From positions 642,589 to 706,588 of the forward strand of contig NZ_JADZLQ010000001.1 of assembly GCF_015905305.1 (NCBI RefSeq): 64,000 nt of DNA, in the 5' to 3' direction. Made by a program: the position numbers and the translations under genes. This stretch comes from Pinirhizobacter soli (GTDB taxonomy: Bacteria > Pseudomonadota > Gammaproteobacteria > Xanthomonadales > Rhodanobacteraceae). The notes below the pieces were generated by a model. It made no database searches. It worked only from the letters and a program-made list of their open reading frames with translations, and was not told where the DNA came from. Position 1 is the first letter of the stretch; every line of letters starts with the position of its first letter. Below are positions 49,252 to 58,562 of the stretch, one piece after another.

Positions 49252-50817
49252 ATGGATGCACACGGAGATGACAGTCGCAACGCGCGGCGCAAATTCCTCA
49301 CCCGCAGCGCCACGCTCGTTGCGGCGGGAGCGGCGCTGCCGGCATTCCCGGTGTTGGCACGCAAGCGGGACGACGAAAATGCGGTTGCGCCTGCCAGCAT
49401 GTCCACGCTCGCCCCGCTCCCTCGACGTAACGTGCACGGCGCTTTTGGCAGCGCCGCCATGGCTGACCTGCGCTCCGCTGTCGGCGCGATGATGGCGCTC
49501 CCCCCGGAAGATCCACGCAACTGGTATCGACAGGCGATGATCCATGTGCTGGATTGCCCGCACGGCAATGCGTGGTTTTTTCCCTGGCATCGAGGCTATC
49601 TCTACTGGTTCGAACGCATTGCGCGCAAACTTACGAGGCAATCAGGGTTCGTGCTGCCCTACTGGGACTGGACCAGTGCGTCCGACACGCCCTTGACGTT
49701 CTTCCGTGGCGACCTGCTCGATACCCAGTCCCCGGGCTATATCCACGACTTCCCCACCTTCGACCGCACGTTCCGCGGACCCATGGAGACGTTCTGGGGG
49801 AACCTCACGCAGAGTCGGCGACGGCAACTTGAACTGCGCGGCATGGCAAACTTCGAGTCGTTCTGGGCGGCCGTACACGCCTACTTCGGCCGCAGCACGA
49901 GGCGCCTGCTCTCCGCCGCCAACCGCCAACTCACCGGCGCCGCCCTCGAGGCGGTGTCGCGTCCCAACCTGGTCAACGCGCTGGCGCCGACCAGCTTCTT
50001 CGAACTCGGTGGCACTCTGGTCGCGCACCATAGCGATATGAGTGGCGTGCCCGGCATGGTCGAAAGCCAGCCGCACAACCTTGTCCATGACGCCGTTGGC
50101 GGCTACATGGGCGACTTCCTCTCAGCGTCCGATCCGGTGTTCTGGATTCATCACGCCAACGTCGACCGGTTATGGGACGTCTGGATGGAGCGCCGGGGGC
50201 TGGTTGCCCAGGACGGCCCGCCAGCGTGGATCAACGAACCTTTCCTGTTTTTCTGTGACGAGGATGGCCAGGCAATTGATGGCATTGCTGGGAACTATGT
50301 CAGCAGCAGCAGGCTCGATTACAGCTTCGAGGCAACAGCACCCATCGACACCGCACCATCGCGCCCGCCCAATGCCGAGTGGCCGGCAACGTTCCCATGC
50401 CAGCTGCAATCCACGAACCTCTCGGTCAATGGCAGCGTCACGGCCAGCGTCGAGCCAGGCAAGGCTGCCTGCGATGCTTTCGACCGGTTCTGCCAGACGG
50501 CCATCCTGATCGACCTGGATCGTCCACAGGATCAGCACGCCTGGCGATTCAAAGTTGAAATAGGCGTCGAGGGCAGCTCGTTCTCCACCAAGCACTGCGG
50601 GTATACGGCGTTCTTTGGTTCCATGCGTGCGCAAGGCCCGGGTATGCGGCATCGCGGCCAGCTGAAGCTTGGTACTGCCGGCGGCATGAGCGAGCTCATG
50701 GCCGAAGCCGGCAGCGGCCCACACCGGTTCACCATTACCGTTCGTGCGCAGCGCGTGGGCAATGATTCACCCACGGAAGCCCTCAAGGTGTATGGCGTGA
50801 CGCTGATTTCAGTCTGA
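49252..50817 (+). CDS. Tyrosinase-family copper oxidase, copy A
   Basis: Type-3 copper oxidase (phenol to o-quinone; melanin-type chemistry), 521 residues. A Tat signal ARRKFLTRSATLVAAGAALP predicts folded export. CuA ligands are H98, H104 and H113 (IHVLDCPHGNAWFFPWHRG); C102 is two residues before H104, the layout that forms a Cys-His thioether in fungal enzymes. CuB lies in QPHNLVHDAVGG and FWIHHANVDRLWDVW. A C-terminal beta-rich domain of about 200 residues follows; in related enzymes such a domain shields the site. The second gene 155 bp downstream is its tandem paralogue. Confidence 0.93.
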   Translation: MDAHGDDSRNARRKFLTRSATLVAAGAALPAFPVLARKRDDENAVAPASMSTLAPLPRRNVHGAFGSAAMADLRSAVGAMMALPPEDPRNWYRQAMIHVLDCPHGNAWFFPWHRGYLYWFERIARKLTRQSGFVLPYWDWTSASDTPLTFFRGDLLDTQSPGYIHDFPTFDRTFRGPMETFWGNLTQSRRRQLELRGMANFESFWAAVHAYFGRSTRRLLSAANRQLTGAALEAVSRPNLVNALAPTSFFELGGTLVAHHSDMSGVPGMVESQPHNLVHDAVGGYMGDFLSASDPVFWIHHANVDRLWDVWMERRGLVAQDGPPAWINEPFLFFCDEDGQAIDGIAGNYVSSSRLDYSFEATAPIDTAPSRPPNAEWPATFPCQLQSTNLSVNGSVTASVEPGKAACDAFDRFCQTAILIDLDRPQDQHAWRFKVEIGVEGSSFSTKHCGYTAFFGSMRAQGPGMRHRGQLKLGTAGGMSELMAEAGSGPHRFTITVRAQRVGNDSPTEALKVYGVTLISV

Positions 50818-50829
50818 TGCCATCGGACG

Positions 50830-50858
50830 GTACGGTGGCGACAAGCTCGCCGCCGTAC
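50830..50858 (+). terminator. Hairpin after tyrosinase copy A
   Basis: 12-bp stem GTACGGTGGCGA/TCGCCGCCGTAC with one G-T wobble, 12 bp after the stop. No T tract follows, so termination is only probable. Confidence 0.55.
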
Positions 50859-50972
50859 TGTCCACTGCCTTGCACCTACAAAAAAATCAGGGTCCGCTGA
50901 CGCGAAATGGGGACATGTCGTCGCGGCATCCGTGGCATCGTCATCAGACCCCACTGACAAGGACGACGTCCA

Positions 50973-52547
50973 ATGGATGCACATGGAGATGACGGTCGCA
51001 ACGCGCGGCGAAAATTCCTCACCCGCAGCGCCACGCTGGTTGCGGCGGGGGTGGCGCTGCCGGCACTACCGGTGTTGGCACGCAAACTGAGCGGTGAAGC
51101 TGCGGTTGCTTCAGCCGGCATGGCCACTGCGAACCCCCTCCGTCGCGCGAACGTGCACGGTAGCGACCGCTTTTTGGCCATACAAAACATGCGCTTAGCC
51201 GTCAAGACGATGCTGGCGCTTCCCCCCGAAGATCCACGCAACTGGTATCGCCAGGCGATGATCCATGTGCTGGATTGCCCACACGGCAATGCGTGGTTTT
51301 TCCCCTGGCATCGAGGCTACCTTTATTGGTTCGAACGCATTGTGCGCAAACTTTCGTTCAATCCAGCTTTCGTGCTGCCCTACTGGGACTGGACCAGCGC
51401 TCCGGACATGCCCCCGTCGTTCTTCGGTGAATTCCAGGGCGACCAGCTCGATATCGAGTCCCCAGGCTACATCCACGACTTCCCCACCTTCGACCGCACG
51501 TTCCGCCGACCCATGGAGGCGTTCTGGGGAAGCCTCACGCAGAATCGGCGACGGCAACTTGAACTGCGCGGCATGGCAAACTTCGAAGCGTTCTGGGCGG
51601 TCGTACAGGACTATTTCAACCGTGGTACCAGGCGCCAGCTCTCCTTCTTCAACCGCCAGCTCACCGGTGACGCCCTCGAAGCGGTGTCGCGTACCACCCT
51701 GGTCAACGCGCTGGCGCCGACCGACTTCAACGAATTCGGCGGCAGCCTGATCGCCTACCACAGCGGCATGGATGGCGAGCCCGGTATGGTCGAAGCCCAG
51801 CCGCATAACCTTGTCCACCGCGCCATTGGCGGCTACATGGGCAACTTCATCGCAGCGTCCGATCCAATGTTCTGGCTTCATCACGCCAATGTCGACCGGT
51901 TATGGGACGTCTGGATGGAGCGTCAGGGGCTGGTTGCCCAGAACGGCCCGCCCGCGTGGCGCAACGAACCTTTCCTGTTCTTCTGTGATGAGGACGGCAG
52001 AGCAATCGATGGCACTGCCGGGGACTATGTCAGCAGCAGCGGACTTGGTTACAGCTTCGAGGCAACAGCGCCCATCGCCACGGCGCCATCGCGCCCGCCC
52101 AATGCCGCGTGGGCGGCAAGGTTCCCATGCCAGCTGCAATCCACGAACCTGGCGATCAATGGCAGCGTCACGGCCAGCGTGGAGCCAGGCAAGGCTGCCA
52201 GCGATGCTTTCGCTGAGAACTGCCAGACGGCCATCCTGATCGACCTGGATCGTCCACAGGATGAGCAAGCCTGGCGTTTCAAAGTTGAAATCAAGGTCGA
52301 CAACAGCTCGTTCTCCTCCAAGCACGGCGGGTATACGGCGTTCTTTGGTTCCATGGGTGCGGAAGGCTCTAGTATGCGACACCGCGGCCAGCTCAAGATT
52401 GGCATTGCCAACGGCATGAGCCAGTGCCTGGCAGAATCCGGTAACGGCCCGCACCGGTTCACCGTCACCGTTCGCGCCGAGCGCGTGGGCAATGGTTCAC
52501 CCACGGAAGTCCTGAAGGTGTATGGCGTTACGCTGATTTCAGTCTAG
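50973..52547 (+). CDS. Tyrosinase-family copper oxidase, copy B
   Basis: 524 residues, close paralogue of copy A in the same orientation. Tat signal ARRKFLTRSATLVAAGVALP, CuA CPHGNAWFFPWHRGYLYWFE, CuB QPHNLVHRAIGGYMG and FWLHHANVDRLWDVW are all retained. Divergence from copy A is concentrated in residues 38-75 (LSGEAAVASAGMATANPLRR), in the PDMPPSFFGEFQGDQLDIES loop, and in the region after the first CuA block. Both copies look functional, so recent duplication with some divergence is likely. Confidence 0.93.
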   Translation: MDAHGDDGRNARRKFLTRSATLVAAGVALPALPVLARKLSGEAAVASAGMATANPLRRANVHGSDRFLAIQNMRLAVKTMLALPPEDPRNWYRQAMIHVLDCPHGNAWFFPWHRGYLYWFERIVRKLSFNPAFVLPYWDWTSAPDMPPSFFGEFQGDQLDIESPGYIHDFPTFDRTFRRPMEAFWGSLTQNRRRQLELRGMANFEAFWAVVQDYFNRGTRRQLSFFNRQLTGDALEAVSRTTLVNALAPTDFNEFGGSLIAYHSGMDGEPGMVEAQPHNLVHRAIGGYMGNFIAASDPMFWLHHANVDRLWDVWMERQGLVAQNGPPAWRNEPFLFFCDEDGRAIDGTAGDYVSSSGLGYSFEATAPIATAPSRPPNAAWAARFPCQLQSTNLAINGSVTASVEPGKAASDAFAENCQTAILIDLDRPQDEQAWRFKVEIKVDNSSFSSKHGGYTAFFGSMGAEGSSMRHRGQLKIGIANGMSQCLAESGNGPHRFTVTVRAERVGNGSPTEVLKVYGVTLISV

Positions 52548-52557
52548 TGTCATCGGA

Positions 52558-52590
52558 CGGTACGGTGGCGACAGCATGGCCACCGTACCG
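52558..52590 (+). terminator. Hairpin after tyrosinase copy B
   Basis: Perfect 12-bp stem CGGTACGGTGGC/GCCACCGTACCG with a 9-base loop, between the convergent tyrosinase and phaC stops. No T tract. Confidence 0.6.
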
Positions 52591-52602
52591 TCACATCCGT
52601 GA

Positions 52603-53664
52603 TCAGCGCGCCCGCAACCAGTCGTGGATGGCCGGGGGAACCTCGCGTTGCGCGCGACCGGAAACATAGATGCCGATATGCCCGCCCTTGAAGGCAAGCT
52701 CGGTGTAGTCGGCGCTTCCAATCGCATCACGCAAAGCGCGCGAAGACGCCGGCGGCACCAGGTGGTCCTGTTCGGCGTAGATGTTGAGAATCGGCTTGGT
52801 CAGCGTGGCAAGGTCCACGCGTTGGTCACCAAGTACCATCTGGCCTTTCACCAGCTTGTTGGCCTGGAAAAAATCGGTGGTGAATCGGCGAAAGGCTTCA
52901 CCCGCCTGGTCGGGCGAGTCGAAGATCCATTTTTCCATGCGCAGGAAGTTGGCTACTTCCGCCGGCTTGTCCAGGATGTCGACCATGCCGACGTACTTCT
53001 GCTGCATCAGCCGCCATGGCTTGAGCGTCAGGAACACATGGTTCATCAACTCGGCGGGGATATTGCCGAAGCTTTGCACCATGGCGTCGATGTCGATGTT
53101 GCGTGCCCAGTGCGAAAGCATGCTGTCGCCGGCATGGAAATCGACCGGCGTGACCATGGTGATGAGGTTGCGCACTTTCTCCGGATGCAGCGCCGTGTAG
53201 CAAAGGGAGAACGTGCCGCCCTGGCAGATGCCCAGCAGGTTCAAGGCCTCGCCGCTGTGCCTTGCGCGTATGACGTCGACGCATCGATCGAGGTAGCCCA
53301 GGATGTAGTCTTCCAGGTCCAGCCATCGATCGGCGGCATCGGGAAAGCCCCAGTCGATCAAATATACATCCTCGCCCTGCGCCAGCAGGTTGCGCACCAG
53401 CGAGCGGTCGTCCTGCAAGTCCACCATCCACGGCGTGTTGACCAGGGCGTAGCAGATCAATAGCGGCGCGTTGCCCGTGGGTGGTTTTTCGCTGCGGAAA
53501 TGCCACAGCGTGAGCTTGTCTTCGCGGTAGACCGCCTCGCGCGGCGTACTGCCGTAGCTCACTGGCCGCTGTTGCCACGCGCCCAGGCCATCGACAACCT
53601 TGCGTTGGAACGCGGCCAGTTCCTCGTGCAGGCGCGCAGGATCGACAGGAAAAGGAAGCTCCAT
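52603..53664 (-). CDS. phaC: Class III polyhydroxyalkanoate synthase subunit PhaC
   Basis: Polymerises hydroxyacyl-CoA into storage polyester together with PhaE. 353 residues, the short length of class III synthases. The lipase-like box GICQGG carries the nucleophilic Cys; catalytic Asp lies in YAEQDHLVPP and His in FKGGHIGIYVSG. DWGFPDAADRWLDLEDYI is a conserved synthase block. It begins 2 bp after the phaE stop (minus strand, phaE first). Confidence 0.95.
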   Translation of the reverse strand: MELPFPVDPARLHEELAAFQRKVVDGLGAWQQRPVSYGSTPREAVYREDKLTLWHFRSEKPPTGNAPLLICYALVNTPWMVDLQDDRSLVRNLLAQGEDVYLIDWGFPDAADRWLDLEDYILGYLDRCVDVIRARHSGEALNLLGICQGGTFSLCYTALHPEKVRNLITMVTPVDFHAGDSMLSHWARNIDIDAMVQSFGNIPAELMNHVFLTLKPWRLMQQKYVGMVDILDKPAEVANFLRMEKWIFDSPDQAGEAFRRFTTDFFQANKLVKGQMVLGDQRVDLATLTKPILNIYAEQDHLVPPASSRALRDAIGSADYTELAFKGGHIGIYVSGRAQREVPPAIHDWLRAR

Positions 53665-53666
53665 GC

Positions 53667-54581
53667 TCAGCGCCCGGCCTTGCTGGCAAGCGGAGTTTTT
53701 CCAGACTTTGTCTTCGATGGGCTTGCCGCGCCCGTTTTTCGGGTTGCCTTCTTCTTCGCCGAAGCTGCTTTCGGTGCCAGCTTCATCTGCGCGGCGCTTT
53801 TCTTCGCCGAAGGAGATGCTGGCTTCACACCAGGCGTCACCGCGGCGACCTGCGCACGAAGGGAGGCGATCTCGCGCCGCATGTCCTGGATGCTGCGGGA
53901 CAGCGCATCGATGTCGCCGCGACCGGGCATGCCCATCTGTTCGCCGACGCGGGCGAACAGATCCTGCTGCATCGTTCGCACCCGCACCTGGGCATTGGCG
54001 AGGGCGCCGTAGGTTTCGCGGAATTCCTTCGACAGGGCAGCGTCGTTATAGGCTTCCTCGGCCACTTCTACCCAGGTGTCGTAGAGCGAACGCATCGTGG
54101 GCACATCACTCTTGCCCTTACCCGCCATCCGCTGTTGCAACGAAGCCAGGCCCCGTGCCTGCACCTGACCCAGCAGGGCCTGGTAACGCTGCTGTTTGGC
54201 GGCCAGGTCGGCGAGCGCCTCGAACAGGGCCTGCTGGTCGGCGTGGGTCGCCGCGTTCGGGCCGGCCGCCGCATCTCCCAGCCATTCCCGCGTGGCATGC
54301 ACCCAAGCCTGGAAGCGCTGCTGGACGTCATCACCCGACAGCCGGCCAAAAGCCGGGGGCGGTGTCCACGCCGGCACATCGGGTGCCGCCTTGGCTGCGC
54401 TTGCGATATTCGACTGCAGCCATCGGGTGTAATCGTCGATGCCCTCGAGCATGCGTGCCACGGCGGCCTTTTCGTCCATGCCGGGCGTGGCCTTGGGGTC
54501 GACCTGGCGCAGCCAGGTTTCCCAACCATCGCGCAGCAGCGACTGGTAGGCATCGAGAAAATCGGGAGCGGGCCGTGTCAT
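53667..54581 (-). CDS. phaE: Class III polyhydroxyalkanoate synthase subunit PhaE
   Basis: Non-catalytic partner of PhaC. 304 residues, almost entirely helical with coiled-coil segments (SLYDTWVEVAEEAYNDAALS and the later SIQDMRREIASLRAQVAAV), ending in a Lys/Ala-rich basic tail (KKKATRKTGAASPSKTKSGK) that resembles granule- or nucleic-acid-binding tails of PHA proteins. Located upstream of phaC in the same operon. No phaA or phaB is in the window. Confidence 0.9.
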   Translation of the reverse strand: MTRPAPDFLDAYQSLLRDGWETWLRQVDPKATPGMDEKAAVARMLEGIDDYTRWLQSNIASAAKAAPDVPAWTPPPAFGRLSGDDVQQRFQAWVHATREWLGDAAAGPNAATHADQQALFEALADLAAKQQRYQALLGQVQARGLASLQQRMAGKGKSDVPTMRSLYDTWVEVAEEAYNDAALSKEFRETYGALANAQVRVRTMQQDLFARVGEQMGMPGRGDIDALSRSIQDMRREIASLRAQVAAVTPGVKPASPSAKKSAAQMKLAPKAASAKKKATRKTGAASPSKTKSGKTPLASKAGR

Positions 54582-54620
54582 GGAGTGATCATGTCTTGAA
54601 AGTCACATGCTAACAAACGA

Positions 54621-54650
54621 AAAGCCCGGCATCTTGCGAAGCCGGGCTTT
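54621..54650 (-). terminator. Rho-independent terminator after pnp
   Basis: 10-bp perfect stem AAAGCCCGGC/GCCGGGCTTT with a 10-base loop and a T-rich tail on the minus strand, 24 bp after the pnp stop. Confidence 0.85.
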
Positions 54651-54674
54651 CCTTTTACCGGGAGACAACCGTGG

Positions 54675-56774
54675 TTAGACGGCGGCTTCGTCTTCGGTGA
54701 CAGCCTTCATCGACAGGCGGATGCGGCCCTGCTTGTCCACTTCGAGCACCTTGACCTTGACCAGGTCGCCTTCCTTGAGCTTGTCGGAGACTTTCTCCAC
54801 GCGCTCGGAGGAGATCTGCGACACGTGCACCAGGCCGTCCTTGCCCGGCATGATCGTGACGAACGCGCCGAAGTCCATCAGCTTGGCGACCTTGCCCTCG
54901 TAGATACGGCCGGGCTCGACGTCCGAGACGATCTGCTCGATGCGCTTGCGGGCAGCTTCCGCCGCTTCGCGGTTGACCGAGGCGATCACGACGTTGCCGT
55001 CGTCGGTGATGTCGATGGTGGTGCCGGTTTCTTCGGTGATCGAGCGGATGGTGGCGCCGCCCTTGCCGATCACTTCGCGGATCTTGTCCGGGTGGATCTT
55101 GATGGTGAGCAGGCGCGGGGCGTACTCGCTCATTTCCGAACGGGCTTCGGAGAGGCACTTGGCCATCTCGCCCAGGATATGCAGGCGGCCACGCTTGGCC
55201 TGGGCCAGGGCGGTGCGCATGATTTCCTCGGTGATGCCGTCGATCTTGATGTCCATCTGCAGCGCGGACACGCCTTCGGCGGTACCGGCAACCTTGAAAT
55301 CCATGTCGCCGAGGTGATCTTCGTCACCCAGGATGTCCGACAGCACGACGAAGTCGTTGCCTTCCTTGACCAGGCCCATGGCGATGCCGGCGACCGGCGA
55401 CTTCAGCGGGACACCCGCGTCCATCATGGCCAGCGACGAACCACACACCGAAGCCATCGACGAGGAACCGTTGGACTCGGTGATTTCCGAGACCACGCGC
55501 ACCACGTACGGGAATTCCTCGATGCTCGGCTTCACCGCCTGCACACCGCGCTTGGCGAGGCGGCCGTGGCCGATCTCGCGACGCTTCGGGCTGCCGACGC
55601 GGCCGGTTTCACCCACCGAGAACGGGGGGAAGTTGTAATGGAACAGGAAGGTATCCTTCCACTCGCCTTCCGGCGCGTCGATCAGCTGCGAATCGCGCGT
55701 GGTGCCGAGGGTGGCCACGACCAGCGCCTGGGTTTCGCCGCGGGTGAACAACGCCGAGCCGTGGGTACGCGGCAGCACGCCGACGCGCACAGAAATGGCG
55801 CGGACGTCGTCGAGCTGGCGGCCGTCGATGCGCACCTTGGTGGTGAGCACACCGTCACGCAGGGTGCGGTATTCCACTTCGCCAAAGGCGGCGCTGATGT
55901 CGCCGTCCGTCCAGCCATTGGCTTCGGACTGCGCGGCCAGGGCGGCCTTCACCTCGGACTTGAGGTTGGCGACGACGTCGCGGCGGGCGAGCTTGTCGCG
56001 GATCTGGAAGGCTTCGGCAAAACGGCTGCCGACGGCGCCCTTCACCGCTTCGATGGCCGAGTTGGCGGCCGGAGCTTCCCACTTGAACGTCTTGACGCCG
56101 GCTTCGGCGACAAAGGCATTGATGGTGTTGATGGCGGCCTGCATTTCGCGATGGCCGAACATCACCGCGCCCAGCATGACGTCTTCGGACAGCAGCTTGG
56201 CTTCCGACTCCACCATCAGCACCGCGCCGGCGGTACCGGCAACGACGAGATCGAGATCCGACGTCTTCAGCTGGGCAGCGGTGGGGTTGAGGATGTACTG
56301 GCCATTGGCGTAACCGACGCGGGCGGCGCCGATCGGGCCCTTGAAGGGCACGCCTGCCAGCGACATGGCGGCCGAGGCACCGATCAAGGCCGGGATGTCA
56401 CCGTCCACTTCCGGGTTCAGCGACATCACCTGGGCGATGACCTGGATCTCGTTGCGGAACTCTTCGGGGAAGAGCGGGCGCAGTGGGCGGTCGATCAGGC
56501 GCGAGGTGAGGGTTTCCTTCTCCGTCGGACGGCCTTCGCGCTTGAAGAAGCCGCCCGGGATGCGACCGGCGGCGTAGAACTTCTCCATGTAGTCCACGGT
56601 GAGCGGGAAGAAATCCTGCCCCTCGCGCGCCTTGGGCGCTGCGACCACCGAGACCAGGACGACGGTGCCGCCCATGGAGACAACAACCGCACCGGACGCC
56701 TGGCGGGCAATTTCGCCCGTCTCCAGTGTGACTTCGTGACTACCGTACTGGAATGACTTGGTTACTTTTGCCAC
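54675..56774 (-). CDS. pnp: Polyribonucleotide nucleotidyltransferase (PNPase)
   Basis: Phosphorolytic 3'-5' exoribonuclease and degradosome partner. 699 residues: two RNase PH domains (N-terminal, and [20 protein letters not shown] in the second), a KH domain ([20 protein letters not shown]) and a C-terminal S1 domain ([20 protein letters not shown]). Last gene of the rimP...rpsO-pnp cluster, 24 bp after rpsO. Confidence 0.98.
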   Translation of the reverse strand: MAKVTKSFQYGSHEVTLETGEIARQASGAVVVSMGGTVVLVSVVAAPKAREGQDFFPLTVDYMEKFYAAGRIPGGFFKREGRPTEKETLTSRLIDRPLRPLFPEEFRNEIQVIAQVMSLNPEVDGDIPALIGASAAMSLAGVPFKGPIGAARVGYANGQYILNPTAAQLKTSDLDLVVAGTAGAVLMVESEAKLLSEDVMLGAVMFGHREMQAAINTINAFVAEAGVKTFKWEAPAANSAIEAVKGAVGSRFAEAFQIRDKLARRDVVANLKSEVKAALAAQSEANGWTDGDISAAFGEVEYRTLRDGVLTTKVRIDGRQLDDVRAISVRVGVLPRTHGSALFTRGETQALVVATLGTTRDSQLIDAPEGEWKDTFLFHYNFPPFSVGETGRVGSPKRREIGHGRLAKRGVQAVKPSIEEFPYVVRVVSEITESNGSSSMASVCGSSLAMMDAGVPLKSPVAGIAMGLVKEGNDFVVLSDILGDEDHLGDMDFKVAGTAEGVSALQMDIKIDGITEEIMRTALAQAKRGRLHILGEMAKCLSEARSEMSEYAPRLLTIKIHPDKIREVIGKGGATIRSITEETGTTIDITDDGNVVIASVNREAAEAARKRIEQIVSDVEPGRIYEGKVAKLMDFGAFVTIMPGKDGLVHVSQISSERVEKVSDKLKEGDLVKVKVLEVDKQGRIRLSMKAVTEDEAAV

Positions 56775-56798
56775 TGGGTATCTCCTCGTCCTGTTCGG

Positions 56799-57068
56799 TT
56801 AACGGCGCAGGCCGAGGCGTTCAATGAGGGTCTGGTACCGCGAGCTGTCGCTGGTCTTGAGGTAGCCCAGCAGGCGTTTGCGCTGGTTGACGAGCTTGAG
56901 CAGGCCGCGGCGGGAATGGTGATCCTGCTTGTGCGTCTTGAAATGCTCGGTCAGGTGTTCAATGCGGGCCGAGAGAAGCGCGACCTGGACTTCCGGCGAA
57001 CCGGTATCGTTGGGCACGCGGCCATAGTCGGCGATGATCTTGCCGGTCTGTTCTGCGGTGAGCGACAT
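56799..57068 (-). CDS. rpsO: 30S ribosomal protein S15
   Basis: Primary 16S rRNA-binding protein, 89 residues. [40 protein letters not shown] and [13 protein letters not shown] are the standard S15 segments. It is preceded by a long perfect hairpin that may take part in its control or terminate upstream transcripts. Confidence 0.98.
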   Translation of the reverse strand: MSLTAEQTGKIIADYGRVPNDTGSPEVQVALLSARIEHLTEHFKTHKQDHHSRRGLLKLVNQRKRLLGYLKTSDSSRYQTLIERLGLRR

Positions 57069-57093
57069 GTGTATCGATTCCTTAAAAGCGACT

Positions 57094-57141
57094 GCGAAAC
57101 TTGCGCAACGTTACCCGTGGATAACGTTGCGCAAGCTTCGC
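57094..57141 (-). promoter_or_regulatory. Long hairpin in the truB-rpsO interval
   Basis: 14-bp perfect inverted repeat CTTGCGCAACGTTA/TAACGTTGCGCAAG (57100-57113 and 57122-57135) with an 8-base loop. Five more pairs (GCGAA/TTCGC) extend it past one mismatch. Read toward rpsO it is followed by AGTCGCTTTTAAGGA, that is, a short T run and then the rpsO ribosome-binding site. It could be a terminator/attenuator or an S15 autoregulatory structure. Confidence 0.65.
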
Positions 57142-57222
57142 AAGATGATGAAAGCCAAGGGTGTTAAGCACGATATTGTAACGGGCGAAAGCCTTGCGCA
57201 ACAAGGCCTGGGGACAGAAGGT

Positions 57223-58152
57223 TCATGCAGGGTCCGGGAGGTTCAGCCCCCGCTGGGAGCGCAGGATGGCATCCGCGCCGACCTCGCCGACGGCCATCAG
57301 CCGGCCGTTTTCGCTGAAAACGGCATAACGGCCCGGATCGACCGCCATCGGCACCGGCTGCCCGAAGGCGAACACCCTGCCCTGTTCAGCGTCCAGCCGT
57401 ACCGACGGCAAGTGGGCGAGCGCCGCCTCCACTGGCAGCAGGCAGGCGTCCAGCGGCTCCGGGCCCGCCGCAGCGGCAGCTTCCAGGTCTTCCATGGTGA
57501 CCATCTCCGGATCCGTGAACGGATCGACCCAGAGCCGGCGCAGTGCCGACAGGTGGCCGCCGCAGCCTAAGCGTTCACCCAGGTCCACGGCGATGCTGCG
57601 GATGTAGGTGCCGGAACTGCATTCGACGTACAGGCGCAGGCGGTCACCCTCACGGGCCAGCAACCGGAGGCTGAACACCGTGACCTGGCGGGGCTCGGCA
57701 GCCACCGGAATGCCCTCGCGCGCCAACCGATAGAGCGGTACGCCATCTTTCTTGATCGCCGAATACACCGGGGGCACTTGGGTAATGGAGCCCCGCAGCG
57801 TGGCCAGGGCGGCCTCCAGGGCGTTGTCGCCGAAAACGGGTACATCCTGGCGGCTGGTGATGTCCCCTTCGCCGTCGGCCGTGCTGGTGGTGATACCGAG
57901 GGTGATTTCCGCCTCGTAGGCCTTGCGTGCACCCAGCAGCAGCCCGGCAAGCTTGGTGGCTTCGCCGAAACACAGCGGGAGCAGGCCCGTGGCCAGGGGA
58001 TCCAGGCTGCCGGTATGGCCGCCCTTGGCCGCACCCACCAGGCGGCGTGCATGCTGCAGCGCCGCGTTGGAACTCATGCCCAATGGCTTATCCAGCAACA
58101 GGATGCCGTGGATATCGTGGAACTTCGGATGCGGCTTGCGGCGGGAACCCAT
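57223..58152 (-). CDS. truB: tRNA pseudouridine55 synthase TruB
   Basis: Makes pseudouridine 55 in the T loop of tRNAs. 309 residues with the catalytic Asp51 in GGHTGSLDPLATGLLPLC, the GILLLDKPLGMSS motif, and SGTYIRSIAVDLGERLGCGG. A C-terminal PUA-like segment follows. Lies 8 bp after rbfA. Confidence 0.97.
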   Translation of the reverse strand: MGSRRKPHPKFHDIHGILLLDKPLGMSSNAALQHARRLVGAAKGGHTGSLDPLATGLLPLCFGEATKLAGLLLGARKAYEAEITLGITTSTADGEGDITSRQDVPVFGDNALEAALATLRGSITQVPPVYSAIKKDGVPLYRLAREGIPVAAEPRQVTVFSLRLLAREGDRLRLYVECSSGTYIRSIAVDLGERLGCGGHLSALRRLWVDPFTDPEMVTMEDLEAAAAAGPEPLDACLLPVEAALAHLPSVRLDAEQGRVFAFGQPVPMAVDPGRYAVFSENGRLMAVGEVGADAILRSQRGLNLPDPA

Positions 58153-58160
58153 GCGGCAGG

Positions 58161-58562
58161 TTACTTACCGTCTTCGGCTTCGTCGGTGCCGGATGCTTCG
58201 CTGCCGGGTTCGGGGATGTCGCCGGACTCACGCAGCAGGCGCTCAACACGCTCGCCCAGGTCCACCGATTCGTCGTACTTGAAGCGCAATTCCGGCACGC
58301 GGCGCATCCGCGAGCCCTTGGAGAGCTCGCGGCGGAATTCCTTGGCCATGTCCTTCAGTGCCGACATCGCTTCCTTGGAATCTTCCGGGCGCAATGCGGT
58401 GATCCATACGGTGGCCCAGTCGAGGTCACGGGTGACCTCGACGTCGGACACGCTCACCGACGGCAGGCCGTGGTCACGGACCGCGGCATGGACCAGCGAG
58501 CCGAGCTCACGACGGAGTTCGGCGGAAACGCGGTCGGTCCGCTTGAAGTCGCGCGCGGGCAT
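58161..58562 (-). CDS. rbfA: Ribosome-binding factor A
   Basis: 30S assembly factor needed for 16S rRNA 5'-end maturation and cold adaptation. 133 residues: [40 protein letters not shown], and RRVPELRFKYDESVDLGERV of the KH-like fold; the acidic tail (EPGSEASGTDEAEDGK) is longer than in E. coli. ATG overlaps the infB stop (TAATG), so translation is coupled. The longer open frame up to 58790 is spurious. Confidence 0.96.
   Translation of the reverse strand: MPARDFKRTDRVSAELRRELGSLVHAAVRDHGLPSVSVSDVEVTRDLDWATVWITALRPEDSKEAMSALKDMAKEFRRELSKGSRMRRVPELRFKYDESVDLGERVERLLRESGDIPEPGSEASGTDEAEDGK

Larger units (their letters stand above)
49141..50861 (+). repeat. Tandem duplication, unit A (tyrosinase gene with flanks)
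   Basis: A unit of about 1.72 kb that begins at CCACTGCCTT and contains 110 bp of leader, one tyrosinase gene and its hairpin. It is directly repeated as unit B. The leader segments are nearly identical over the last 60 bases before each start. Confidence 0.85.
50862..52590 (+). repeat. Tandem duplication, unit B (tyrosinase gene with flanks)
   Basis: Direct repeat of unit A with the same leader, gene and hairpin order, and 8 bp longer mostly because its gene is three codons longer. Confidence 0.85.

Noticed and set aside
49141..52590. CRISPR or phage array suggested by repeated blocks
   Set aside because: The repetition is a two-copy tandem gene duplication, not short regularly spaced repeats.
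54825..56756. 643-codon open frame antisense to pnp
   Set aside because: Mirror of the pnp coding frame with unnatural composition.
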